Below, in pieces: positions 23,637-31,456 of a DNA stretch of 35,664 nt. A program made the translations under genes and the position numbers. Every line of letters starts with the position of its first letter. The first letter of the stretch is position 1. The DNA is from Pseudomonas baetica. Lineage in GTDB: Bacteria; Pseudomonadota; Gammaproteobacteria; Pseudomonadales; Pseudomonadaceae. The stretch spans positions 1-35,664 of the forward strand of contig NZ_JAIHLQ010000052.1 of NCBI RefSeq assembly GCF_019733355.1, in the 5' to 3' direction. The notes beneath the pieces were generated by a model. The model was not told where the DNA came from, ran no database searches, and saw nothing but the letters and a program-made list of their open reading frames with translations.

Positions 23637-24315
23637 GGATTCGTGTGACATCAACGACGTTACCCATGCCGCTTCAGACCTTATTGCCTTTGGGTGCCAT
23701 TTAGGCGCAACCCAATTGTACGACAGCTTCGCGCAACTAAGATTTAGCGAGATTGTTGTTGGTTTTGCGAATGAAGTTATCGGGGCAGTTAATGATGGCA
23801 TTGTTAGTGCCAAGCAAGGGTTGCAGGCACTTAAAGAGGAACACGCCGACTTATCAAATAAAATATTGTTCTACGCCCAGAACGGTGTGGGTGCTGCGGC
23901 GGGGATTATGCAGATTCAAACAGGCGCTATCGTAATTGCGAGCACGCGCGGTGGAGCCATGCCATTAGGTGTACTTTATTATGCGCATGGCGCAAACAAC
24001 GTTTATGAAGGGGTAGGAAATATCTACAATGGCCCGACCGAGCCAGCGTTAGTGGGACCTATCCGAAAAGGTTACCAAGCTATTTCTGGCGACATTTCCA
24101 CCGGAAATACACGCTATTACCTTGTAGACCTCAGCCTTTCGGGAATAGGAGTTTTTTTTCCTGTCCGCAAGACTGGCTCGATAGAGCTTTTCAACCGAGA
24201 CCCCTTAAATTATGAGCGCGCATTTAAAAGCGCGGGAAAGCTAGCACTTTCACTTGAAATACTGGCCGACATGATTACGATCAAAAATATCAAAGACGCC
24301 CCAGACACCAAATAG
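23623..24315 (+). CDS. DUF4225-like candidate T6SS effector
   Basis: 230 residues. The middle and C-terminal part has glycine/alanine-rich hydrophobic helices (NGVGAAAGIMQIQTGAIVIA, about residues 90-109) followed by YYAHGANNVYEGVGNIYNGP and PIRKGYQAISGD. The ANNVYEG-x2-NIYNG block is what I associate with DUF4225 proteins, which are found beside Hcp or Rhs genes. No catalytic motif is evident; the hydrophobic helices suggest membrane insertion. ATG 23623 (or 23629) lies within the hcp 3' end. Codon use becomes AT-richer than in hcp, suggesting separate ancestry. Confidence 0.72.
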   Translation: MKMNEDSCDINDVTHAASDLIAFGCHLGATQLYDSFAQLRFSEIVVGFANEVIGAVNDGIVSAKQGLQALKEEHADLSNKILFYAQNGVGAAAGIMQIQTGAIVIASTRGGAMPLGVLYYAHGANNVYEGVGNIYNGPTEPALVGPIRKGYQAISGDISTGNTRYYLVDLSLSGIGVFFPVRKTGSIELFNRDPLNYERAFKSAGKLALSLEILADMITIKNIKDAPDTK

Positions 24316-24318
24316 TAT

Positions 24319-24747
24319 TCAGACAGATTTCATTGAACGTTTATGGAGAAAAATGTAGGCAATCACAAATCCCGAAACCCCAACAATTCCGCGATAAAAG
24401 TTTGAAAACATGGGCGACTCGCCAACGACAAGATCATACATCTGAATAGCTACCTCCGCGCAGAACACAGAAGACATGAAGCTAAAACAACAGACAACCA
24501 GCCACGGGGTTTTCCGAATAAGAAAAGGGCGCTGAAGAACTTTAAGAATCAATTCGAAAAACAAATAACGAAAATTCAAAATCAACAAGAAAACAAATAA
24601 CACAGCCCTGACAATACACCCAACAAATTCATCTAACTGGAGCATTTTTTCAAATTCATACACCAACAATACTGCATAAAAAGCCGAAATAGCGAAACTT
24701 GCGAAACACAGCTTTATAACAACATACACCTTTACTAAAATCCCCAT
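24319..24747 (-). CDS. AT-rich four-span membrane protein, candidate immunity protein
   Basis: 142 residues with four hydrophobic segments (about 8-30, 45-65, 85-105 and 120-136) and little else. It is convergent with the effector, with only three bases between stops. Strongly AT-rich codons set it apart from flanking genes. AGGTGG precedes ATG 24747. Immunity proteins against membrane-acting effectors are often small polytopic proteins, so the role is plausible from position, but the opposite orientation is unusual and no family is recognised. Confidence 0.6.
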   Translation of the reverse strand: MGILVKVYVVIKLCFASFAISAFYAVLLVYEFEKMLQLDEFVGCIVRAVLFVFLLILNFRYLFFELILKVLQRPFLIRKTPWLVVCCFSFMSSVFCAEVAIQMYDLVVGESPMFSNFYRGIVGVSGFVIAYIFLHKRSMKSV

Positions 24748-25006
24748 CAACAAGAACCACCTTAGTCTATATTGCTAGCATTCAGAATGCACAGCCCACA
24801 CTTTGATCCCAAAAACACAAAAAACGTCTAACAATATACATACTCACAAACCATCGAGCGCCACACAAAAAACATCATCATTACACACTCATACTTTCCT
24901 TACACCGCTATGCGAATCATCCTACGAAATTTTCCTAGCGCCTAAAAAACCCCTAAAAAACAAATAAACCCTAATAAGGGCCACCCATAAAAATCGATAC
25001 ACGAGC
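24748..25006. other. AT-rich stretch without a recognised gene
   Basis: About 260 bases, rich in A, C and T, with short A-runs. No frame with a ribosome-binding site is seen. It probably carries the promoter of the candidate immunity gene at its left end. Base composition matches the immunity gene, so it likely belongs to the same acquired segment. Confidence 0.5.
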
Positions 25007-25039
25007 AAAAAAAATCCGACACCCAAACAGGTATCGGAT
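25007..25039 (-). terminator. rho-independent terminator of the XRE/cupin regulator
   Basis: Read on the minus strand: stem from 25039-25030 (ATCCGATACC) and 25023-25014 (GGTGTCGGAT) with one mismatch, then eight T (complement of A-run 25007-25014). It lies 37 bases after the regulator stop. Confidence 0.85.
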
Positions 25040-25075
25040 CATTCAAAACTCACAGAAATTGAACACTTACACCAA

Positions 25076-25624
25076 TCAAAAGTTAGCAGGCGTATTCGCA
25101 CTAATTATCTCAGCCTCATCCGCCCCGATATTCCGAAACTTATGCGGCAACGTCGTCGGAAAGTAATAACCATCCCCGGCATTCAAAACACTCACCGACC
25201 CATCCACGGTCAACTCAACAGTCCCCCGCGTAACAAGCCCGCACTCCTCACCTTCCGCATGCACAATCGGCTCTTCCCCGGAGCTCGCGCCCGGTGCGTA
25301 TTGCTCGCGCAGCAAGCGCATCTGCCGGCTCGGCACGGAGGCGCCGATCAGCAGCAGGCGCAGGCCATGGCGGCCCAGATCGGGTTGTTCGTTGGCGCGG
25401 AAGACGTATTGATGTTCACGCGGTGGCTGGTCGAAGGTGAAGAAGTCGGCCAGGGACATCGGGATGCCTTCGAGCAGCTTTTTCAGTGAGCTGACGGAAG
25501 GACTGACGCGATTCTGTTCGATCAGGGAGATGGTGGCATTGGTCACGCCGCTACGCCGGGCCAGCTCGCGCTGGGAGAGTTTGTAGCTTTCGCGTACTAG
25601 TTTGAGTCGAGAACCCGTATCCAT
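25076..25624 (-). CDS. XRE-family regulator with cupin domain, PuuR-like
   Basis: 182 residues. The N-terminal helix-turn-helix (about residues 5-58) reads LKLVRESYKLSQRELARRSGVTNATISLIEQNRVSPSVSSLKKLL, very close to the PuuR type, followed by a LADFF linker and a C-terminal cupin (about 105-178) with EECGLVTRGTVELTVDG and DGYYFPTTLPHKFRN. PuuR represses putrescine catabolism in E. coli, but Pseudomonas has several such regulators; this one is divergent from the amidohydrolase/UbiD cluster, which is its most likely target. The metal or ligand for the cupin is unknown. The upstream ribosome-binding site AAGG is adequate. Confidence 0.88.
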   Translation of the reverse strand: MDTGSRLKLVRESYKLSQRELARRSGVTNATISLIEQNRVSPSVSSLKKLLEGIPMSLADFFTFDQPPREHQYVFRANEQPDLGRHGLRLLLIGASVPSRQMRLLREQYAPGASSGEEPIVHAEGEECGLVTRGTVELTVDGSVSVLNAGDGYYFPTTLPHKFRNIGADEAEIISANTPANF

Positions 25625-26085
25625 GACTGCCTTATGTGAGAACGACTTAAGGGCGATGGGGGTGGGTGGCGGGTGCCGCGCAGGTCGCGCGGATCACGTT
25701 GCTCCCGTGTCCCGGAACCGTGAAAGGCGGCTATTAAATCACGTTTGGTGGTGTTGCTCAGCAGGTTCGATGGATGGTGGGGGAAATGAGCCTGCCGGGC
25801 TTTAATTCTGAGTAAACACAGAACCTGTGGAAGCGGGCTTGCCAATGCTGAGGCCAGCCCAATCACCACAAAACCATATCGAAGAAGTATCACCACCGCG
25901 CCCAATTAATATTGTACGAATCCAAGCCCTGCTTCCAATACTCGACCCCAGCAGCCACCCACCCGGGCCGGATGCAGCCAGGCGAGGGAATGCGCGTGCC
26001 TTGCGCATAGAAATGGCCGATTGCCCGGGACGTGGATGCCGAGAGCCGAAAGGCTCCCTTCCCCGCTATCAGGAGATCGACTTCA
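25625..26085. promoter_or_regulatory. divergent control region between regulator and catabolic operon
   Basis: 461 bases without a convincing gene. It contains a lone degenerate REP (TGTGGAAGCGGGCTTGCC, 25826-25843), an AT-rich patch with ATTAATATTGTACGAATC (about 25903-25920) that could be the operon promoter, and a short GAGCC GAAA GGCTC hairpin (26043-26056) in the leader, 30 bases before the start. AGGAG at 26070-26074 serves the first gene. No operator could be assigned. Confidence 0.45.
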
Positions 26086-27015
26086 ATGATCATCGATATC
26101 AGTTGCTATCCCACCGATCTGGTGGACCTCGCCTGGAGGCATGACGGTGACCCCTTCACCGGCGAGCGTCTGCTGGAGATGATGGATGGCCCTTACATGG
26201 TCAACGGCAAGCCTCGCCGCATCGACAAAGCCTTCATCCAGCCGCCGCAGGGCAACACGATTTACACCTGGACCGACGGCGACCTTTCGGGCCGTGAATC
26301 CATCGACGCCTACATGGCTTACACCCTGAAAATGGTGCAGACCTACCCGGACCGTTTCATTGGCTGCTTCGTCTACAACCCGCGCTGCGGCTTGGAAAAC
26401 GGCGTCGAGGCGATTGAGCGTTACGTCAAGGAACACGGCTTCAAGATGGTCCAGATGCAGGCCAACATGCACGCCTACCGTCCCGACCGCGCACTCGACT
26501 GGGTGCGTCCGTGCTTCGAGAAATGCGCCGAGCTGGGCATTCCTGTGAAGCTGCACACCGGCGACGGGCCTTACAGCATCCCGTCGGAATGGGTGCCGAT
26601 GATCAAGGAGTTTCCCAACGTCGATTTCATCATGGCTCACTTCGGCGTGCAGACCGGCGGCGTTTACGTATTCGAACCGATGCAATGGGCGATGGAGTTG
26701 CCCAACGTCTACTGCGAGTCCGGTTGGTGCCTGCAATCGCGCATCGTCGAGTTCGCCAAGGTCCTGCCAACGCACAAGATCCTGTTTGGCACCGACACCC
26801 CGCCGAACGAACCAGGCATGTGGCTGCGCCTGCTCGAAGTGTTGTGCCACGAGCCGCCACAAGGCCTGAACCTCGACGAGGACACCCTCGAAGAGTACCT
26901 GGGCAATAACACTGCGCGGATGATCGGCCTCGAGCCCACCCCGCCGCCCCGTTCCGTTTCCGAAGCAGAGGCGCAACTCAAGCGCCCCGTCACCACGCAA
27001 CTGGCCAGGAGCTGA
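26086..27015 (+). CDS. ACMSD/amidohydrolase-2 family protein lacking the HxH metal motif
   Basis: 309 residues, TIM-barrel amidohydrolase-2 family, about as long as its neighbour and highly similar to it along the whole chain. It opens MIIDISCYPT where the neighbour has MIIDTHLHPT, so both histidines of the metal-binding HxH are replaced (Ser6 and Tyr8). The later ligands or catalytic residues remain: LHTGDGP, MAHFGVQTGG and FGTDTPPNEPG. Without HxH it probably cannot hold the usual zinc, and may be a non-catalytic partner of the next gene. The start is placed at the AGGAG-served ATG 26086; a longer frame from 26032 covers leader DNA. Confidence 0.85.
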   Translation: MIIDISCYPTDLVDLAWRHDGDPFTGERLLEMMDGPYMVNGKPRRIDKAFIQPPQGNTIYTWTDGDLSGRESIDAYMAYTLKMVQTYPDRFIGCFVYNPRCGLENGVEAIERYVKEHGFKMVQMQANMHAYRPDRALDWVRPCFEKCAELGIPVKLHTGDGPYSIPSEWVPMIKEFPNVDFIMAHFGVQTGGVYVFEPMQWAMELPNVYCESGWCLQSRIVEFAKVLPTHKILFGTDTPPNEPGMWLRLLEVLCHEPPQGLNLDEDTLEEYLGNNTARMIGLEPTPPPRSVSEAEAQLKRPVTTQLARS

Positions 27016-27019
27016 ACCG

Positions 27020-27925
27020 ATGATCATCGACACCCATCTGCACCCCACCAACCTGGTCGACGAGGCCTGGCGCCACACCGGCGAACCGTTCACCGGCGAG
27101 CGCATGCTCAAGTTGATGGACGGCCCGTACATGATCAACGGCAAACCGCGCCGCATCGACATGGGTTTCATCCAGCCGCCACCGGGCAACACCGGTTATC
27201 GCGACGGCAACCGCCGGGGGCGTGAGGGCGTGCGCGACTACATGTCGTACATCGCCGAGCTCTGCATGAAGTACCCGGACCGCTTCATCGGCAACTTCAA
27301 CTTCAACCCGCGCTGGGGGCCGGAAAACGGTGCGGCAGAGCTGGAATTCCACATCAAGGAATACGGCTTCAAGATGCTCAAGCTGCACGCCAACATGCAC
27401 GGTTACCGCCCGGATCGGGCGCTGGACTGGTTGCGTCCGGCGATGAAGGTCTGCGCCAAGTACAACATCGTCGTGCTGATCCACACCGGCGACGGTCCGT
27501 ACACCATTCCGACGATGTTCTACCCGATCATCCGCGAGTTCCCGATGGTCAATTTCATCATCGGCCACTTCGGCATCCAGACCGGCGGCAACTATTCGTT
27601 CGAAGCGTTCTGGATGGCCATGGACACGCCGAACGTGTACTGCGAATCCGGCTGGTGCTTCCAGTCGCGGATCGTCGAGTTTGCCAAGGAGTTGCCGCGC
27701 AACAAGATCGTGTTCGGCACCGACTCGCCGCCAAACGAACCGGGCATGTGGCTGCGTGAGCTGGAGGTGCTGTGCTCACCGGCACCGCAAGGCTTGGGCA
27801 TTGATGAGGATCATTTGGAGGACTACCTGGGCAATAACATCGCCAGGTTGTGCGGGATCGAACCGACGCCACCGCCCAAGGATCTGGTTGAGGCCGATAT
27901 CCGCCTCACCACCACGTATCTCTAG
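27020..27925 (+). CDS. ACMSD-type amidohydrolase (decarboxylase/hydrolase), intact metal site
   Basis: 301 residues, amidohydrolase-2 family. All expected ligands are visible: DTHLH (H6, H8), the β5-type IHTGDGP, the GHFGIQTGG histidine and the FGTDSPPNEPG aspartate. Members include aminocarboxymuconate-semialdehyde decarboxylase, resorcylate decarboxylases and related hydrolases, so either C-C lyase or hydrolytic chemistry on a ring-derived acid is possible. It starts four bases after the preceding paralog stop, so the two products are made together and may form a heteromer. The substrate is unknown. Confidence 0.9.
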   Translation: MIIDTHLHPTNLVDEAWRHTGEPFTGERMLKLMDGPYMINGKPRRIDMGFIQPPPGNTGYRDGNRRGREGVRDYMSYIAELCMKYPDRFIGNFNFNPRWGPENGAAELEFHIKEYGFKMLKLHANMHGYRPDRALDWLRPAMKVCAKYNIVVLIHTGDGPYTIPTMFYPIIREFPMVNFIIGHFGIQTGGNYSFEAFWMAMDTPNVYCESGWCFQSRIVEFAKELPRNKIVFGTDSPPNEPGMWLRELEVLCSPAPQGLGIDEDHLEDYLGNNIARLCGIEPTPPPKDLVEADIRLTTTYL

Positions 27926-27981
27926 GTACTCGCACATTCCAATGTGGGAACAGTGTCACAGCAGGTAAAACAGCGACTTTA

Positions 27982-28070
27982 CAGGCACGAAGATGACCCG
28001 GCGTTCGCTCGACCGGCAGGCCAACGGCTTGTCGATCGAACGCCCTCTCAGCCCTGGGTGCCTGCTTTTT
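27982..28070 (+). promoter_or_regulatory. long structured leader ending in a terminator-like T-run before ubiD
   Basis: CAGGCAC (27982-27988) pairs with GTGCCTG (28058-28064), followed by C and five T. Inside it, GGCGTTCG (28000-28007) pairs with CGAACGCC (28037-28044) and CGAC (28010-28013) with GTCG (28031-28034). The structure lies directly before the AAAGGTGA ribosome-binding site of the UbiD gene. It could act as an intra-operon attenuator or a ligand-sensing leader, or simply reduce read-through. Confidence 0.55.
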
Positions 28071-28083
28071 AAAAGGTGAAACC

Positions 28084-29469
28084 ATGACCCGTTCGACGCT
28101 CGGCGACTCTCAGGACTTTCACGTATTCATCGACGCCTATCGCCGTGAGTACCCGGACGATGTGCTGACCATCACCCAACCCCTTTCTGCCGATCAGGAC
28201 GTCACCGCCCTGGTCGATGCCCTCGCCGCTCAGGGCCGCGATCCATTGCTGGTCTGCGAAAACGTCGGCGACCTCAAGGTGCCGGTGGCGACCAACCTGT
28301 TCGCCTCCCGCACCCGCATCGCCAGACTGTTCGGCGTCACCCCAGCGCAATTGCACGACACCTTTCAGACCCGCGCCAACCAGCCGATCGCGCCACGTTA
28401 CGTGGAAACCGGCCCGGTCCTGGATGAAGTCTTCGAAGGTCAAGCGCTGGATCTGGCGCTGCTGCCGATGCTCAAGCATTTCGACAGTGATCGCGGCCCG
28501 TACATCACCAACGCGATCATCATCGCCGAGGACCCGCTGACCGGCATCGCCAACATGAGCTATCACCGTTCAATGCGTCATGCTCGCCAGGCTCTAGCCA
28601 CCAGCCTGCACTCGCGCGGGCATCTGTGGCGAATGCTGCAGACCGCCCGCGAGCGTGGCGAAGAATTGAGGGTGGCGATGGTGGTCGGCGCGCACCCGTT
28701 GTTCATGCTTGCCGCTGCGGCACGTCTGCCCTACGGCAGCGATGAGCGCGCCGTCGCTGGTGGACTGTTCGGCGCTCCGCTGGAGCTGGTCAAAACGCCG
28801 CGCTACGGCATCGGTGTGCCGGCCTACGCCGAATTCGTACTCGAAGGCGCCATCGACCCGGCGGCCTACGCCGAGGAAGGCCCGTTCGGTGAGTTCAGCG
28901 GTTATTCCTCTGATCGCTCGACCAACAACGTGTTGCGCGTCGACACCCTGCTGCGGCGCAAGGACGCCTGGCTGGTGGACGTCATGGGCGGCCGCTATGC
29001 CGAACACCTGACGCTGGCTAGGCTGCCTCGTGAAGCGGAAATGAGCGAGAAGCTCAAGGCACGTTTCCCCGCCGTCACCGCCGTGCATTACCCGAACTCT
29101 GGTACCCATTTTCATTGCTACGTCGCGCTGGACCAGAGCCGCGACGGCGAAGCGCGGCAGGTCATGTTGGCCCTGCTCGGCTGGGACCCCTACTTGAAAA
29201 CCGTAATCGCGGTAGACAGCGATATCGACATCAGCGATGACAGCCAGGTGTTGTGGGCGCTGGCGACGCATTTTCAGCCGCATCTGGATGTATTCATGAT
29301 CGACGGTTTGCCCGGCAGTCCGCTTGACCCATCGTCCTCGGTCAACGGCACCACCTCACGCATGGGTCTGGATGCCACGCGCGGCTCGGGTTTCGACGGG
29401 ATCAAGGCGCAACTCGATCCGGACGTGCTCGAACGTGCCCGGCAACTCATCAAAGGGCTGCAATCGTGA
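28084..29469 (+). CDS. UbiD-family prenylated-FMN-dependent decarboxylase
   Basis: 461 residues, cytosolic. The family's Glu-rich catalytic motif is present as EEGPFGEFSGY (about residues 262-272), with the NMSYHRSMRH block (about 157-166, Arg/His contacts to the cofactor phosphate and Mn/K site) and PLFMLAAAARLPYGSDE. UbiD enzymes reversibly decarboxylate aromatic or unsaturated acids using prenylated FMN, which the next gene's UbiX product supplies. It is too divergent in context to be ubiquinone UbiD, because it lies in a catabolic-looking cluster. The overlapping GTGA with the ubiX gene shows coupling. Confidence 0.93.
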   Translation: MTRSTLGDSQDFHVFIDAYRREYPDDVLTITQPLSADQDVTALVDALAAQGRDPLLVCENVGDLKVPVATNLFASRTRIARLFGVTPAQLHDTFQTRANQPIAPRYVETGPVLDEVFEGQALDLALLPMLKHFDSDRGPYITNAIIIAEDPLTGIANMSYHRSMRHARQALATSLHSRGHLWRMLQTARERGEELRVAMVVGAHPLFMLAAAARLPYGSDERAVAGGLFGAPLELVKTPRYGIGVPAYAEFVLEGAIDPAAYAEEGPFGEFSGYSSDRSTNNVLRVDTLLRRKDAWLVDVMGGRYAEHLTLARLPREAEMSEKLKARFPAVTAVHYPNSGTHFHCYVALDQSRDGEARQVMLALLGWDPYLKTVIAVDSDIDISDDSQVLWALATHFQPHLDVFMIDGLPGSPLDPSSSVNGTTSRMGLDATRGSGFDGIKAQLDPDVLERARQLIKGLQS

Positions 29470-30095
29470 ACCGTCAACGGCTGGTGGTCGGCATCAGCGG
29501 CGCGTCCGGTTTCATTTACGGCGTGCGCTTGCTGCAATTGCTCGCCGAGCTAGATATAGAAAGCCACTTGATCATCAGCCGCGCCGCGCTGCTGACCATG
29601 GCCCACGAAACCGACTACAAACTGGCCGATGTCACAGCGCTCGCCAGCCACTATCACCGCGCCGATGACGTCGCCGCCGGAATCGCCAGTGGATCGTTCC
29701 GCTGCCTGGGCATGGTCGTTGCGCCGTGTTCGATGAGGACACTAGCGGAGATCGCCACTGGCACGTCATCGGGGCTGATCGGCCGCGCCGCCGACGTCAC
29801 CCTCAAGGAGCGCCGCACCCTGGTGCTGATGGCCCGGGAAACGCCGCTGACCCTCGCCCACCTGCGCAACATGACCGCTGTCACCGAGATGGGCGGGATC
29901 ATCGCCCCACCGGTGCCGGCCTTTTACGCCCGCCCGGAGAATCTGGCGCAAATGGTCGACCACAGCCTCGGCCGCGTGCTCGACCTGTTCGGCCTCGACG
30001 CTGGCACCGCACAGCGATGGCGAGAACACCGAGTACCCGGTGAGAGCGGGCTTGCTCGCGAATGCGGTGGTTCAGTCGCCATTACCGCTCAATGA
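29466..30095 (+). CDS. UbiX-type flavin prenyltransferase with REP-encoded C-terminus
   Basis: 209 residues. The signature GISGASGFIYGVRLL (about residues 9-23), VVAPCSMRTLAEIATGTSSGLIGRAADVTLKERR and the NMTAVTEMGGIIAPPVPAFY block are classic for UbiX, which attaches a dimethylallyl group to FMN for UbiD. Start is GTG 29466, overlapping the UbiD stop by four bases. From about residue 192 on, codons are those of a REP element (GAGAGCGGGCTTGCTCGCGA), giving the tail residues ESGLARECGG. The catalytic core is complete, so the enzyme is likely functional. The original end was probably near residue 190. Confidence 0.92.
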   Translation: MNRQRLVVGISGASGFIYGVRLLQLLAELDIESHLIISRAALLTMAHETDYKLADVTALASHYHRADDVAAGIASGSFRCLGMVVAPCSMRTLAEIATGTSSGLIGRAADVTLKERRTLVLMARETPLTLAHLRNMTAVTEMGGIIAPPVPAFYARPENLAQMVDHSLGRVLDLFGLDAGTAQRWREHRVPGESGLARECGGSVAITAQ

Positions 30096-30126
30096 CACAC
30101 CGCTTTGGCGAGCAAGCTCGCTCCAG
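30040..30126. repeat. REPIN overlapping the 3' end of ubiX
   Basis: AGAGCGGGCTTGCTCGCGAA at about 30043-30062 faces GGCGAGCAAGCTCGCTCCAG ending near 30126. The left half lies inside the ubiX reading frame and the right half in the short gap before the CobW gene. Confidence 0.82.
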
Positions 30127-30167
30127 CATTTGATAGCGCTGCGACAAAAATACCTGAGGAGATCCAG

Positions 30168-31214
30168 ATGAACACTCCCTTCAACGCCCCAACCCCGAAC
30201 ACCAAAATCCCGGTGACCATCCTCACCGGGTTCCTCGGTGCCGGTAAAACCACCCTGCTCAACTACATCCTCAAGGAAAACCACGGCCGCAAGATTGCCG
30301 TGATCGAAAACGAATTTGGCGAAGTCGGCATCGACGGCGATCTGGTGCTGAGCTCCGAAACCGAAGAAATCTACGAGATGGTCAACGGTTGCGTGTGCTG
30401 CACCGCCGAGGTTCGCGAGGATCTGGTGCGCATCGTCCGTGAACTGGTGGCGCGCCCGGTACGCCTCGATCACATCCTCATCGAAACCAGTGGCCTGGCC
30501 GATCCCTACCCGGTGGCGCAGAGCTTCTTCATCAATGACCCGATTGCCGAGGAAGTCGAACTCGACGCGATCGTGACCATGGTCGACGCCAAGCACATCG
30601 CCCAGCACCTGGAGGACCTGCAACTGGACGGCGTCGACAATCAGGCGGTGGATCAGATTGTTTGCGCTGACCGGATCGTCATCAACAAGGTCGATCTGGT
30701 CAGCCCTGAAGAGGTGGAAGCGCTGCGCGGCAAGATCCGTGGACTGAACGCCACGGCGGATCTGGTGACGTCCACCCATGCGCAAATCGATCTGACGAAA
30801 ATCCTCGGCATCGGTGCGTTTGAATGTACGCAGAAGCTCATGGAGATCGGCGCTGAACATCACGATCAGCAGAAGCACCACGACCATGCCCATGAAGAGC
30901 CTGATCACGAGCATGACCCGAGCGTGTCATCGGTGGGCATCGCCGTGGACGGCGCGGTCAACCTGATGGCCTTCCACCGCTGGATCAGCGAATTGCGCGC
31001 CTCGCAGGCCGACAACCTGTACCGCATGAAAGGCGTGTTGGCGGTGGCCAACGAAGACCAGCGTTACGTGCTGCAAGGCGTACACAGCCTGGTGGAGTTC
31101 CGGGCATCGACCGCGTGGGGCACGGAGCCCCGCTCAAGCAAGATCGTGTTCATCGGCCGCGACCTGGATCGTGCGGCGCTGAACCAGGGCTTTGCAGCCT
31201 GCCTGGCAGGCTGA
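30168..31214 (+). CDS. CobW/P47K-family GTPase metallochaperone
   Basis: 348 residues, G3E GTPase. Walker A is TGFLGAGKTT (about residues 18-27), the metal-binding GCVCC motif is at about 75-79, the switch/Walker B region includes LIETSGLADP, and NKVDL is the guanine-specificity motif. A His/Asp-rich loop (HHDQQKHHDHAHEEPDHEHD, about 237-256) suggests metal storage. The C-terminal CobW_C domain is present. It probably delivers zinc or another metal to one of the amidohydrolases of this cluster; that link is inferred from context. ATG 30168 follows GAGGAGATCC; an upstream in-frame ATG at 30105 lies in the REP. Confidence 0.93.
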   Translation: MNTPFNAPTPNTKIPVTILTGFLGAGKTTLLNYILKENHGRKIAVIENEFGEVGIDGDLVLSSETEEIYEMVNGCVCCTAEVREDLVRIVRELVARPVRLDHILIETSGLADPYPVAQSFFINDPIAEEVELDAIVTMVDAKHIAQHLEDLQLDGVDNQAVDQIVCADRIVINKVDLVSPEEVEALRGKIRGLNATADLVTSTHAQIDLTKILGIGAFECTQKLMEIGAEHHDQQKHHDHAHEEPDHEHDPSVSSVGIAVDGAVNLMAFHRWISELRASQADNLYRMKGVLAVANEDQRYVLQGVHSLVEFRASTAWGTEPRSSKIVFIGRDLDRAALNQGFAACLAG

Positions 31215-31290
31215 ACAAGACCTCGGAGCCGGTGGATGGCGGCTTCGCAGCACGAATGACTGATGCCGTTTTTTGAACAACACAACACCT

Positions 31291-31378
31291 GTGGGAGCGG
31301 GCTTGCTCGCGAAAGCGGTGGGTCATTGAACAGTGATGTCGACTGACACACCGCTTTCGCGAGCAAACCCGCTCCCAC
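31291..31378. repeat. REPIN between the CobW and permease genes
   Basis: GTGGGAGCGGGCTTGCTCGC at 31291 faces TTCGCGAGCAAACCCGCTCC ending near 31375. The extended pairing includes AAGCGGTG with CACCGCTTT nearer the centre, giving a long, almost perfect cruciform. It probably divides the operon's message into two halves. Confidence 0.88.
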
Positions 31379-31456
31379 AAGGATTGCGGCGTCTCTAAGA
31401 CAGCATCAGACGAATACCCCTCTCTACCGCATAAAAACAGCCAGAGGTGTTTCCCC

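Noticed and set aside
25076..25624. Calling the XRE/cupin regulator the true PuuR for the puuA/puuB-like genes at 3327-6122
   Set aside because: It lies about 19 kb away and is divergent from a different catabolic cluster, so context does not support that specific target.
26032..26085. Extended N-terminus for the first amidohydrolase
   Set aside because: The added residues have no counterpart in the paralog, and the AGGAG lies downstream of that start, serving ATG 26086.
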